Positions 37,517 through 47,327 of a stretch of DNA of 64,000 nt are shown one piece after another (the first letter of the stretch is position 1; the number at the start of each line of letters is the position of its first letter). The notes under the pieces were generated by a model that was not told the origin of the DNA, searched no databases, and saw only the letters and a list, made by a program, of their open reading frames with translations. Source of the stretch: an uncultured delta proteobacterium (lineage in GTDB: Bacteria > Myxococcota > Myxococcia > Myxococcales > 40CM-4-68-19); NCBI GenBank assembly GCA_903911145.1, contig CAIWCD010000014.1, positions 62,001 through 126,000 on the forward strand, given 5' to 3'. The translations under genes and the position numbers were made by a program.

Positions 37517-38158
37517 ATGAATCCAATCGACCCACTGCTGGAGCGCTTGCGCGCGGGCGATGAGGCGGCGTTCGTCGAGCTGGTCGCGCGTCACGACGCT
37601 CCGCTTCGGCGGCTGGCTCGCTCGGTGCTGCGCGACGCCGCGCTGGCCGACGAGGTGGTGCAGGACAGCTGGACGGCGGTGATCGAGGGACTCGATTCGT
37701 TCGAGGGCCGTTCGAGCCTCGGGACGTGGATCTATCGCATCGTGCTCAATCGGGCGCGGACCCGGCGGGAGCGCGAGGCGCGTTCGATTCCACTCTCCGC
37801 GCTCGAGCGTGACGACGATGGGCCGGGCGTCGATCCCACGCGGTTCGCCGCGAACGGACATTGGCGCGAGAGTCCTGCAACTTCTGCGGCGGCACCGCTG
37901 GGGGCGTTTGCCGCCGAGGATCCCGAGCAGGCGCTCCTGCGCACGGAGCTCGGTGGCGTTCTGGTCGCCGCGCTCGCCCGGCTGCCTGAGAACCTGCGCG
38001 CAGTGGTCACGATGCGCGACGTTGACGGGCTGTCGAGCGACGATGTCTGTAACGCGCTCGACGTTTCCGAGTCGAACCAGCGCGTGCTTCTGCATCGAGG
38101 CCGTTCGCGGCTGCGGACGTTGGTGGAAGAAGAGCTGTCGAAGGGACGTCGAACGTGA
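37517..38158 (+). CDS. ECF-type RNA polymerase sigma factor
   Basis: 213 residues. Region 2 (about 22-90: FVELVARHDAPLRRLARSVL, ADEVVQDSWTAVIEGLDSF, TWIYRIVLNRARTRRER) and region 4 (about 155-205: ALARLPENLRAVVTMRDVDGLSSDDVCNALDVS) are clear. An unusually long Ala/Pro/Gly linker (about 95-145) joins them. It directs RNA polymerase to stress or envelope-response promoters. The stop overlaps the anti-sigma start as GTGA. The ATG at 37517 follows a poor ribosome site. Confidence 0.93.
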   Translation: MNPIDPLLERLRAGDEAAFVELVARHDAPLRRLARSVLRDAALADEVVQDSWTAVIEGLDSFEGRSSLGTWIYRIVLNRARTRREREARSIPLSALERDDDGPGVDPTRFAANGHWRESPATSAAAPLGAFAAEDPEQALLRTELGGVLVAALARLPENLRAVVTMRDVDGLSSDDVCNALDVSESNQRVLLHRGRSRLRTLVEEELSKGRRT

Positions 38159-38394
38159 ACTGCCAGAAGCTGGCCGAGCTGATCAGCGACTACGTCGAAG
38201 GCCGATTGGGCCTGATCGACCGGCTGCGCTTTCAGTTTCATCTCGGCCTGTGCCGAGATTGCCGCGCCTACCTGAAGCAGATGCGTGGACTTGTGCGCGC
38301 GCTCGGTGCGCTGCCGGCCGAGCCCCCGCCGGCGCAAGTGCAGGAGGAGCTGCTCGCGCGCTTCCGCAATTTCCAGAGGACGAGGAAGGGCTGA
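38155..38394 (+). CDS. Minimal zinc-finger anti-sigma factor (ZAS type)
   Basis: 79 residues starting with GTG at 38155, overlapping the sigma factor gene. It has the zinc-binding anti-sigma motif, with His and two Cys in FQFHLGLCRDC (HxxxCxxC) and an N-terminal Cys in MNCQKLAEL. There is no membrane helix, so it should be a soluble regulator binding the sigma factor until zinc is lost or the thiols are oxidised. The downstream HlyD-ABC genes lie 129 bases further on; this gap contains a short heptanucleotide repeat (38402-38429) and no clear terminator. Confidence 0.88.
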   Translation: MNCQKLAELISDYVEGRLGLIDRLRFQFHLGLCRDCRAYLKQMRGLVRALGALPAEPPPAQVQEELLARFRNFQRTRKG

Positions 38395-38401
38395 AGCGCG
38401 G

Positions 38402-38429
38402 GCTTTGGACTTTGGCTGTTGGGCGTTGG
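38402..38429. repeat. Short degenerate heptanucleotide repeat
   Basis: Four consecutive 7-base units of the form NNKTTGG (gctttgg, actttgg, ctgttgg, gcgttgg) lie between the anti-sigma gene and the efflux operon. Other 7-base repeats in the window are at 49956-50039 and 51346-51432, with a different unit. Confidence 0.6.
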
Positions 38430-38523
38430 CAACTGCCCTCCGCCGCATGATTCAGCGCAGCTCAAAGCCCGAAGCCCTGCTTCTCTCTTGCCACCGTCTT
38501 CTCGATCCATCATTATCAGTCGC

Positions 38524-39546
38524 ATGATAAAGAACCGTCATGGGCAAACCCTCCTTGCCGTCGCCGCGCTTCTCGCGAGCTGCGCGCCGCGCACCGATCT
38601 GCACGACGAACTGCAGGGCGTGGTCGAGCTGCACCAGCGCGTGCTCGGGTTCGAGCTGGCGGGGCGTCTGCTCTCCCGTGCCGTCGAGCGCGGTGAACTC
38701 GTGCAGGCTGGGCAGGAGCTCGCGCGCCTCGATCAGGGGCTCTGGATTCCGCAACGCGACGCGCGTGCGGCCGATCTCGCAGCGGCGCAGGCGCAGCTGA
38801 AGCTGCTCGAGCAGGGCGCGCGCGACCAGGACCTGCGCGCGCTCGCGGCAGAGGTCGACGCGGCGCGTGCCCTCGAGACGACGCTCAGCGAGACGGCCGT
38901 GCGCGCCCGCGAACTCCGTGCGGCCGGGACCATCCCTGCACAGCAGCTCGACGACGCCGAGGGACAGCTCGCGCGCGCGAAGGCCCAGCGTGCCGGGACC
39001 GAGCAGCGCCTCGCCTCTCTGCGTGCGGGCGCCCGTCCTGCCGAGCTGCGTGCGGCGCAGGCCCGCGTCGATGCCGCGCAGGCTGCGCTTGAGTTCGAGA
39101 ACGTGCGCCTCTCCCGCGCCACGCTGCGCACGCCCGTCGCCGGAGTGATTCTCGAGACGCACGCGGAGCCTGGCGAAGTGCTCGGTGCATCTGCGCCGGT
39201 CGTCACAGTTGGCGAAGTGCAGCGGCCCTACATCGATCTCTTCGTGCCCGAGGCGGACATCGCCGGAGTCCGCGTCGGAGCTCCCGCGCGCGTGCACACC
39301 GATGCAGAAGGCGCGGCGCAGTTCGATGGCAAGGTCGAGGAGATCGGCCAGCGCACGGAGTTCGCGCCGCGCTACCTCTTCAGTCCGAAGGAGCGGCCCA
39401 ATCTCGTCGTGCGCGTGCGCATCGCGCTGCACGATCCGGAAGGCCGTCTGCGCGCCGGACTTCCTGCGTTTGGTTCGATCGACCGCGCCCAGCCTGCTCC
39501 AGCGCCATCGAGCGAATCCGGAAGCCACGCGCTGGTGAAGCCGTGA
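38524..39546 (+). CDS. HlyD-family membrane fusion protein, lipoprotein
   Basis: 340 residues. Lipobox LLASC (Cys at about residue 20). The lipoyl-like half motif FELAGRLLSRAVERGELVQAGQEL is followed by a long coiled-coil hairpin (about 75-200, Ala/Arg/Glu-rich) and the barrel domain with RTPVAGVILETHAEPGEVL. It is the periplasmic adaptor of an ABC efflux pump, similar in layout to YbhG/YhiI but lipid-anchored. It overlaps the ATPase gene by GTGA. The ATG at 38524 gives the lipobox. Confidence 0.9.
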   Translation: MIKNRHGQTLLAVAALLASCAPRTDLHDELQGVVELHQRVLGFELAGRLLSRAVERGELVQAGQELARLDQGLWIPQRDARAADLAAAQAQLKLLEQGARDQDLRALAAEVDAARALETTLSETAVRARELRAAGTIPAQQLDDAEGQLARAKAQRAGTEQRLASLRAGARPAELRAAQARVDAAQAALEFENVRLSRATLRTPVAGVILETHAEPGEVLGASAPVVTVGEVQRPYIDLFVPEADIAGVRVGAPARVHTDAEGAAQFDGKVEEIGQRTEFAPRYLFSPKERPNLVVRVRIALHDPEGRLRAGLPAFGSIDRAQPAPAPSSESGSHALVKP

Positions 39547-40499
39547 GCGGCCCTGACGACGCGATCATCGTCGCTGATCATCTCGCCCGTCGCTTTGGAG
39601 ATCTGGTCGCCGTGCGCGATGTCTCGTTGCGCGTGAAGCGCGGCGAGATCTTCGGCGTGCTGGGCCCCAATGGCGCGGGCAAGAGCACGACCATCCGCAT
39701 GCTCTGCGGCATCCTCGATCCCACAGGAGGGCAGGGGACCGTCGTCGGCTTCGACGTGCGCACGCAGCCGGAGCGCATCAAGGAGCGCATCGGCTACATG
39801 ACGCAGCGATTCTCGCTCTACGAAGATCTCTCCGTCCTCGAGAACCTGCGCTTCTACGCAGGCATCTACGGCGTCCCTGGCGCACGCCGTCGAGCGCGGA
39901 TCGAAGAGGTGATTGCGCAGACGGGTCTCGCCGATCGCCGGCGCCAGCTCGCGGGCACGCTCTCTGGTGGCTGGAAGCAGCGCCTCGCGCTCGCCTGCTC
40001 GACGATTCACGAGCCGCCGCTGCTCTTCCTCGACGAGCCGACCGCGGGCGTCGACCCCGTGAGTCGCCGCGATTTCTGGGAGCAGATCCACGCGCTCTCG
40101 CACAACGGCACGACTGTTCTGGTGACGACGCACTACATGGACGAGGCCGAGCGCTGCCATCGCCTCGCGTTCATCTTTCGCGGCGAAGTGCTCGACACCG
40201 GCACGCCCGACGAGATTGTCGCGCGCCGCAAGCTGCGCGTGGCCGAGTTGCAGCTCGACGATGCGCGCGGTGCGGCGACGGCACTGCGCGCCCTGCCGGA
40301 GGTGGACGAGGTGGCGCATTACGGAAACGTGCTGCGCATCGCCACGCTCAACGGCGTCGATCCAGAAGCGCTCGCGGCGCGTGTCGCGCGCGAACTGAAT
40401 CTGAAGATCATCATCTCCCGCCCTGCGCGCGCCACGGTCGAGGACGCATTCGTCTCGATGGTCCGCCACGACGAGCAGGCCGCGCGCGAGGCCGCGTGA
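39543..40499 (+). CDS. ABC transporter ATP-binding protein, multidrug/ABC-2 type
   Basis: 318 residues with Walker A GPNGAGKSTT, signature LSGGWKQRLAL, Walker B LLFLDEPTAG and the H-loop VTTHYMDEAE. The C-terminal extension (about 230-318) is typical of the DrrA/YbhF-like ATPases that pair with ABC-2 permeases. It powers efflux of a drug, lipid or other envelope compound through the permease below. GTG start coupled to the HlyD gene; its stop overlaps the permease start. Confidence 0.95.
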   Translation: MSGPDDAIIVADHLARRFGDLVAVRDVSLRVKRGEIFGVLGPNGAGKSTTIRMLCGILDPTGGQGTVVGFDVRTQPERIKERIGYMTQRFSLYEDLSVLENLRFYAGIYGVPGARRRARIEEVIAQTGLADRRRQLAGTLSGGWKQRLALACSTIHEPPLLFLDEPTAGVDPVSRRDFWEQIHALSHNGTTVLVTTHYMDEAERCHRLAFIFRGEVLDTGTPDEIVARRKLRVAELQLDDARGAATALRALPEVDEVAHYGNVLRIATLNGVDPEALAARVARELNLKIIISRPARATVEDAFVSMVRHDEQAAREAA

Positions 40500-41686
40500 T
40501 GAGCGCGCCCAGTCCCGACGCCACTTCGCTGCGCGTCCACGGTTTTCGCGCCTCGCTCGCGCGCCTCGCCGCAGTGGCGATCAAGGAGCAGCAACAGCTG
40601 CGTCGCGATCGCCTGACGCTGGCGATGATGCTCTTCCTTCCCGTCCTGCAGCTCATGCTCTTCGGCTACGCCATCGATCAGGACGTGCGCCACATCCCCA
40701 CTGTGATCTTCGATCAGGACCACAGCGCGCTCTCGCGCGATCTCTCGCAGCGCCTTGGCGCGACGGGTTTCTACAATCTCAAAGGCGCCGTCTCCTCCTA
40801 CGCACAGGTGGGTCGCGCGCTGCGCGGCGGCGAAGCGAAGGTTGCGCTGGTGGTGCCTCCGAACTTCTCGGCCGACGTCGCGCGCGGAGTTCCATCGCAG
40901 CTTCAGTTGGTGATCGATGGCAGCGATCCGCAGACGGCGCAGAGCGCAGTGAGCGGCGCGAGCGGATTGGTCCAGTCGCGCGCGGCGGACCTCCTTGGCG
41001 AACACGCGGAACGCACCGGAGCCGCGCTGGGAGCGGTCCGGCCGCCGATCTCGATCGAACCGATCACCTGGTACAACCCGGATCTCCAGACCTCGACGTT
41101 CGTGGTGCCGGGCCTCATCGGCGTGATTCTGACGATGACGATGGTGATGCTCACGGCGATGGCGATCGCCAGAGAGCGCGAGCGTGGAACACTCGAGCAG
41201 CTGATCGTTTCTCCTCTGCGTTCGGCCGAGCTGATCGTCGGAAAGATCTTCCCGTACGTCCTCGTCGGCTACGTCCAGATCACGCTCATTCTCACTGTGG
41301 GCCGGCTTGTCTTCCACGTCCCGTTCGTCGGCTCGGTCCCGCTGCTCTACGCGCTCGCGTTCCTCTTCATCGCCGCGAATCTCGCGCTGGGCCTCGTCTT
41401 CTCGACGCTCGCGGCGACGCAGCAGCAGGCGATGCAGATGTCGTTCTTCTTCCTGCTGCCGAACATCCTCCTCTCTGGCTTCATGTTCCCCTGGGAGGGA
41501 ATGCCGCGCGGTGCGCAGATGCTCTCGCAGATTCTTCCGCTCACGCACTTCCACCGCATCGTGCGCGGCATCATTCTCAAAGGCAGCACGTTCGACGACG
41601 TCGTGCCCGAGGTGCTCTGGCTCGCGTGCATCCTGCTCGCGATGATCGTCGTCGCGTCGTTGCGTTTCCGAAAGAAGCTGGGGTAG
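40499..41686 (+). CDS. ABC-2 type permease
   Basis: About 395 residues. One N-terminal membrane helix (MLFLPVLQLMLFGYAI), a large extracytoplasmic domain (about 60-190), then five helices including GLIGVILTMTMVMLTAMAI and the family motif ARERERGTLEQLIVSPL. The ATG at 40499 overlaps the ATPase stop by one base (TGATG); a GTG at 40496 is a possible alternative. Only one permease gene is present, so it should homodimerise, unlike the YbhS/YbhR pair. Confidence 0.94.
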   Translation: MSAPSPDATSLRVHGFRASLARLAAVAIKEQQQLRRDRLTLAMMLFLPVLQLMLFGYAIDQDVRHIPTVIFDQDHSALSRDLSQRLGATGFYNLKGAVSSYAQVGRALRGGEAKVALVVPPNFSADVARGVPSQLQLVIDGSDPQTAQSAVSGASGLVQSRAADLLGEHAERTGAALGAVRPPISIEPITWYNPDLQTSTFVVPGLIGVILTMTMVMLTAMAIARERERGTLEQLIVSPLRSAELIVGKIFPYVLVGYVQITLILTVGRLVFHVPFVGSVPLLYALAFLFIAANLALGLVFSTLAATQQQAMQMSFFFLLPNILLSGFMFPWEGMPRGAQMLSQILPLTHFHRIVRGIILKGSTFDDVVPEVLWLACILLAMIVVASLRFRKKLG

Positions 41687-41688
41687 CG

Positions 41689-42459
41689 ATGGCTCGCCCA
41701 CGAAGTGACATTGCGGAGCGGATTCAGCGTGCGGCGCGCGAGCAGTTCCTCGCGCAGGGCGTCGATGGGGCGTCGCTGCGCGCGATCGCCAGCGAGGCCG
41801 AGACCAACATCGGGATGATTTATTATTACTTCCCGACCAAGGATGACCTCTTCTTCGCGGTGGTCGAGTCGACCTATCGCGGGCTGCTCGAGGACGTCTC
41901 GCAGGCGCTCGCTGCCGAGGAGAAAAGCGGCGAAACGGTCCCCGTCGAAGAGCGTCTTCGCCGCGTCTATACGCGCATCTGGCGCGAGAGCGACGACGAG
42001 TTCGCGGTGATCCGCCTCGTGCTGCGCGAAGTGATGGTCAGCGCAGAGCGGGTGAGGCGACTCGGGGCGCTCTTTGCGCAGGGACACATCCCGCTGCTCT
42101 ACGGCACGCTCCATGACGGTATCGATGCTGGCGAGCTGCGCGACGATCTCCCGCCGCTGGCGATGGCGGTTGCCTCGATGGCTCTGGGCGTGGTGCCCAT
42201 GCTCGCGTGGCGCGTGGCGGGTGAGAAGCTGTTGCCCGAGCTGCCGTTGCCTCGGCCGGACGAACTGGGCCAGCTCTTCGCGAACATCCTGCTGCGCGGG
42301 ATCGGTGCGCCGGGCGGAAACATCGCTGGGCCCCGGACGATCTCCACGGTGCGTCGCAAGCCGGTGGCGAAACCGGCGAAACAGCGCAAGTCTGCGCCCA
42401 GAGCGGTCAAGCGTACTCCTGTTCGGCAGCGCACGTTGGCGCCGCGCAGACGTCGCTAG
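41689..42459 (+). CDS. TetR-family transcriptional regulator
   Basis: 256 residues. The N-terminal HTH is FLAQGVDGASLRAIASEAE with the characteristic IGMIYYYFPTKDDLFFAVVE. The ligand domain is unassigned, and the tail is very basic (about 220-256, rich in Arg, Lys and Pro). It starts two bases after the permease gene and is probably the local repressor of the efflux operon, with an export substrate as inducer. No operator palindrome is obvious in the 129 bases upstream of the HlyD gene. Confidence 0.92.
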   Translation: MARPRSDIAERIQRAAREQFLAQGVDGASLRAIASEAETNIGMIYYYFPTKDDLFFAVVESTYRGLLEDVSQALAAEEKSGETVPVEERLRRVYTRIWRESDDEFAVIRLVLREVMVSAERVRRLGALFAQGHIPLLYGTLHDGIDAGELRDDLPPLAMAVASMALGVVPMLAWRVAGEKLLPELPLPRPDELGQLFANILLRGIGAPGGNIAGPRTISTVRRKPVAKPAKQRKSAPRAVKRTPVRQRTLAPRRRR

Positions 42460-42520
42460 CCGCCGGGCGAGACAGCGCCGTTGCTTTCATGCGATCTGAT
42501 CGGCAGAGGAGAGTGGCCGC

Positions 42521-42895
42521 ATGGATGCAGCAATGCTCGAGCACGTTGTCTCGATGGTCGCCATCGTCATGACGATGGGAATGCCGATCGGGATCACGTT
42601 CGTCGTCAAGCACTTCAAGTACAAGCACCGCGAGTTCGATGCAGAGCTCGAGGCGCGCAAGCTGCTCAGCGAGCGGGATCGCGTCGAGCTCGAGAAGCGG
42701 ATCGAGCGGCTCGAGACGATCGTCATGAGCGGCGCGCGCCCGCCTGCCGCGGAGCCGGGTGCACGCTTCACGAATGTCGCGGGACCCGCGCTGGGAGCGG
42801 CCCGCAGCGATGCAGACCTCTTCTCGTCGCCGCCCGATCGGCCGGGCACAGAGACGGCGCCGGCGACACCAAGGGCGCTTCGCGAGAAGGCGTAG
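42521..42895 (+). CDS. PspB-like small membrane protein with coiled coil
   Basis: 124 residues. One N-terminal membrane helix (about 8-30: VVSMVAIVMTMGMPIGITFVV), then a short basic turn and a charged heptad region (LLSERDRVELEKRIERLETIV), and a disordered Pro/Ala tail. Layout and spacing resemble phage-shock protein B but it is longer; no PspA or PspC is adjacent. Function unknown. It ends just before a bidirectional hairpin terminator shared with dnaK. Confidence 0.65.
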   Translation: MDAAMLEHVVSMVAIVMTMGMPIGITFVVKHFKYKHREFDAELEARKLLSERDRVELEKRIERLETIVMSGARPPAAEPGARFTNVAGPALGAARSDADLFSSPPDRPGTETAPATPRALREKA

Positions 42896-42909
42896 CGCGC
42901 AGAAAACAA

Positions 42910-42943
42910 GAGCGGGACCGCGAAGCCTCTCGCGATCCCGCTC
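42910..42943 (-). terminator. Intrinsic terminator for dnaK, possibly bidirectional
   Basis: A 14-bp stem (42910-42923 with 42930-42943) closes a 6-base loop. The single mismatch on the plus strand becomes a G-U pair in the minus-strand transcript, where the hairpin is followed by TTGTTTT. That suits it best for ending dnaK transcription, while also facing the PspB-like gene. Confidence 0.85.
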
Positions 42944-42968
42944 GATGATTCAGACGCTGCGACGCGCG

Positions 42969-44873
<1,905 letters not shown>

Positions 44874-44913
44874 GGCTCGCTCGCTCTCCAGTGGTGCCTT
44901 CAATGGCGGGCGA

Positions 44914-44941
44914 ACAGTAAGGATGGCGCAAGGTCTGTCAA
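44914..44941 (-). promoter_or_regulatory. Likely sigma-70 promoter of dnaK
   Basis: On the minus strand TTGACA (44941-44936) is separated by 16 bases from TACTGT (44919-44914), ending 41 bases before the dnaK start. No CIRCE inverted repeat is visible, and the sequence does not fit a sigma-32 spacing. Confidence 0.55.
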
Positions 44942-45028
44942 GCGCCGCTGGCACCGATTTTGAGACGAGGTCTGATCGCGCATCGCGCACGCGACGTCCG
45001 CAGAGCCGCGCGCACTCTGATCGTGCGG

Positions 45029-45799
45029 CTACTTGAGCTGCGTGATCTTCAGCCGCGCATCGGAGGGAACCGCGGTCGGCGTCCCCCACATCCCGCGAAT
45101 ATTCGCGATCGCCTTCCACTGGACTACGCGGTCGCCCTTCGCTGGTTCGCCCTGCGCCAGCTTGATCCGGAACGTCGAAACGTAGCTCCCGACCGGCTGC
45201 GTGGCCGAGCCCGCCTGGCTGTATCCATAGAGGTCGTTCACGTATTGCGAGAGACCATAGTCAAATCGTCGAGGCTCGCTCATCCACTCCGTCTCGACGA
45301 GTGACGCTTGCACCATCAGGTCCGGCCGGGCAGTCCCGTTCGGGATGCAGAGGTAGCTCAGGAAAGTGCCGTCTTGCGTCTTTCTCTGTCCTGGTCGCGG
45401 CGGATAGTCCGAGCTGGCGATGCAGTCGGTGTGGCCGATGGGCGGGCAGTGGAAGCTCCCCGTTGAATACCCCCGGCTGCTCGCCGCGACGCAGAGCGGA
45501 TCGCGATTGGTGCTGCTCGACTCGAACTCCACGACCGTCAGGTCCGGCCGTTGAAAGCGAAAGTTATCGATCTGGTACGAGCTCTCGACGCGGAGGGTGA
45601 CCGTGGCTTCAGGTGCAGCCGCTGTCAGCGCCAGCGCTCCGCCGGTCTCCTGCGCGAGCTCCCAGAACGCGTCAGGATCGTTCCCGGGTTGCGACGACCA
45701 TCCGAACATTCGCGCCGCTCCATAGAGACCGATGAGACCGAGCAGGAAAATGCCACCGAGCACGAGGAGGCCTTTCAACAATCGAACGAGCCAGCGCAT
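45029..45799 (-). CDS. Membrane-anchored protein of unknown function
   Basis: 256 residues with one N-terminal membrane helix ([29 protein letters not shown]) and an extracytoplasmic beta-rich domain with four cysteines, probably two disulfides ([34 protein letters not shown]). No family recognised. It lies 53 bases downstream of the Ser/Thr kinase gene on the same strand and may be co-transcribed with it. The gap to dnaK holds the dnaK promoter. Confidence 0.65.
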   Translation of the reverse strand: MRWLVRLLKGLLVLGGIFLLGLIGLYGAARMFGWSSQPGNDPDAFWELAQETGGALALTAAAPEATVTLRVESSYQIDNFRFQRPDLTVVEFESSSTNRDPLCVAASSRGYSTGSFHCPPIGHTDCIASSDYPPRPGQRKTQDGTFLSYLCIPNGTARPDLMVQASLVETEWMSEPRRFDYGLSQYVNDLYGYSQAGSATQPVGSYVSTFRIKLAQGEPAKGDRVVQWKAIANIRGMWGTPTAVPSDARLKITQLK

Positions 45800-45852
45800 C
45801 TCTCTCTTTTCGCATCAACGGGAGCGCGGTGCGACCTCGCGGCGGCTCTCGT

Positions 45853-47208
45853 CTACTCGCTGAGATCGATCTCGACGCGCCGCTCGGAGTCGGCGTGTAC
45901 GTCGACATCGGCCGCGCGCCAACGTTCCAGGCGCAGCGAGCCGACGCGAAGCACGTGATGTCCCGCAGTCACCTGCTCGAGGAGCAGCGGCGTGATTCCG
46001 CGCAGTGTGCCGTCGACGTAGACCTCGGCGCCCTCGGGACGAGAGAGCACGCGCAGATCTCCCTCGGGCGCATGCAGGCTGCTGAGCGGATGATTCTTGA
46101 GCAGCCCGCGCTGCTGCGCAAAGAGCAGGGCGAGCGGGAGCACGATGGCGAGGAGCACTCCGGCCGCGGCGATGGTGCGCAGCGTGCGCGAGCGCTCGCC
46201 CGCGTCCAGCGCGAACGAGCGCGATTCGGGCGCAGGAGGGTTGAGCGAGATCGGCCGCGTGCTCAGCACGCTCGTCGAACCGTCGGGCTCGAGATGAACG
46301 GTGAACTGCTTGCGCGGCGCGTGCGGCCGCGGCGCCCCACTTCCGCTGCCCGTCTCTGTTGGCGTGAGCGCGTCTGCAGCGGCGGTCTCCAGCCAGGCTG
46401 CGAGACGGGCCTGCGCATCGGGAGGCAGCGGCACGGCGACGGCGAGCGCATCGGCGAACGCGGCTGCCGAGGGATAGCGCTCGGCCGCTCCAGGCGCGGT
46501 CGCGCGGTCGAGGACTGCTCGCAGCGCCGGGCCGCACTTGACGTCCGCTGCCTCGGCGACGACGCGCCCGAGCGCAAACTGATCGGCGGCCGGCCCGACC
46601 GGCTTCCTCGCTGCCTGCTCGGGCGCCATGTATCCGCGCTTTCCTTTTGGAGCCGCGCCAGGATCGGTGACGTCGGCATTGCCGAGCGCATGCGCGACGC
46701 CGAAGTCCGCGAGCCGCACCCGCCCGTCGCGAGAGATCAGCACGTTGTCGGGCGAGACATCGCGGTGCACCAACTGCAGCGGCTTGCCGGTCTCGTCGAC
46801 GCCGTCGTGCGCGGCCTGCAGCGCGCGCGCAACCTCCGCGCCCATCCAGGCTGCGAGCGACTCAGGCATCAGCATGTTCCCGAGGCGCGCGTGCTTGAGT
46901 GCCGTGCGCAGGCTCGGCCCGTCGACATATTCGAGCACGAGCAGCGGACCCGCTTCGTCCTCGAGATAGTCGAGAGGCGCGACGATTCCGGGATGGTGCA
47001 AGAGGCCGAGAATGCGCGCCTCGTCGTGCAGCATGTTGCCGAGCCGCTCGTCGTCGGCGCGCTCGGGAGGCAGACACTTGAGCACGACCTTCCGGCGGAA
47101 CGTGCCCGACCCCTCCTGCTGTGCGAGCCAGACCTCGCCCATTCCCCCGGCGCCGAGCCGCTGCAGCAGCACGTACCTGCCGCCGATGCGCTGTCCGGGT
47201 TCGAGCAT
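45853..47208 (-). CDS. Ser/Thr protein kinase with membrane helix and PEGA domain
   Basis: 451 residues. Kinase domain (about 10-260): glycine loop LGAGGMGEVWLAQ, ATP-binding K44 in VVLKCLPPE, catalytic loop HRDVSPDN (148-155), DFG at 168-170 and APE in GYMAPEQAA. A Pro/Ser-rich juxtamembrane linker, one helix (about 335-355) and a C-terminal PEGA domain (about 380-440: LSRPEGAEVYVDGTLRGITPLLLEQV) follow. The catalytic loop has Ser where most kinases have Lys (HRDxK), a variant common in myxobacterial kinases. PEGA domains are thought to sense or bind surface structures. It diverges from the acyl-CoA dehydrogenase gene. Confidence 0.92.
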   Translation of the reverse strand: MLEPGQRIGGRYVLLQRLGAGGMGEVWLAQQEGSGTFRRKVVLKCLPPERADDERLGNMLHDEARILGLLHHPGIVAPLDYLEDEAGPLLVLEYVDGPSLRTALKHARLGNMLMPESLAAWMGAEVARALQAAHDGVDETGKPLQLVHRDVSPDNVLISRDGRVRLADFGVAHALGNADVTDPGAAPKGKRGYMAPEQAARKPVGPAADQFALGRVVAEAADVKCGPALRAVLDRATAPGAAERYPSAAAFADALAVAVPLPPDAQARLAAWLETAAADALTPTETGSGSGAPRPHAPRKQFTVHLEPDGSTSVLSTRPISLNPPAPESRSFALDAGERSRTLRTIAAAGVLLAIVLPLALLFAQQRGLLKNHPLSSLHAPEGDLRVLSRPEGAEVYVDGTLRGITPLLLEQVTAGHHVLRVGSLRLERWRAADVDVHADSERRVEIDLSE

Positions 47209-47327
47209 TGGTTGACTCTAATGCAACTCCGAGGGCGGTCGGCGAGCCGATCCGCGTCGAAATGCATCTTGCAGCGCAGGTCCACATCGAGGATTGTCGC
47301 GCCGCGTCATAACTTCAGGAGGCACCC

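Noticed and set aside
44914-44941. Sigma-32 heat-shock promoter for dnaK
   Set aside because: CTTGACA fits the -35 half, but the CCATCCT-like half is only about 8 bases away instead of 13-14; a sigma-70 reading is better. No CIRCE element either.
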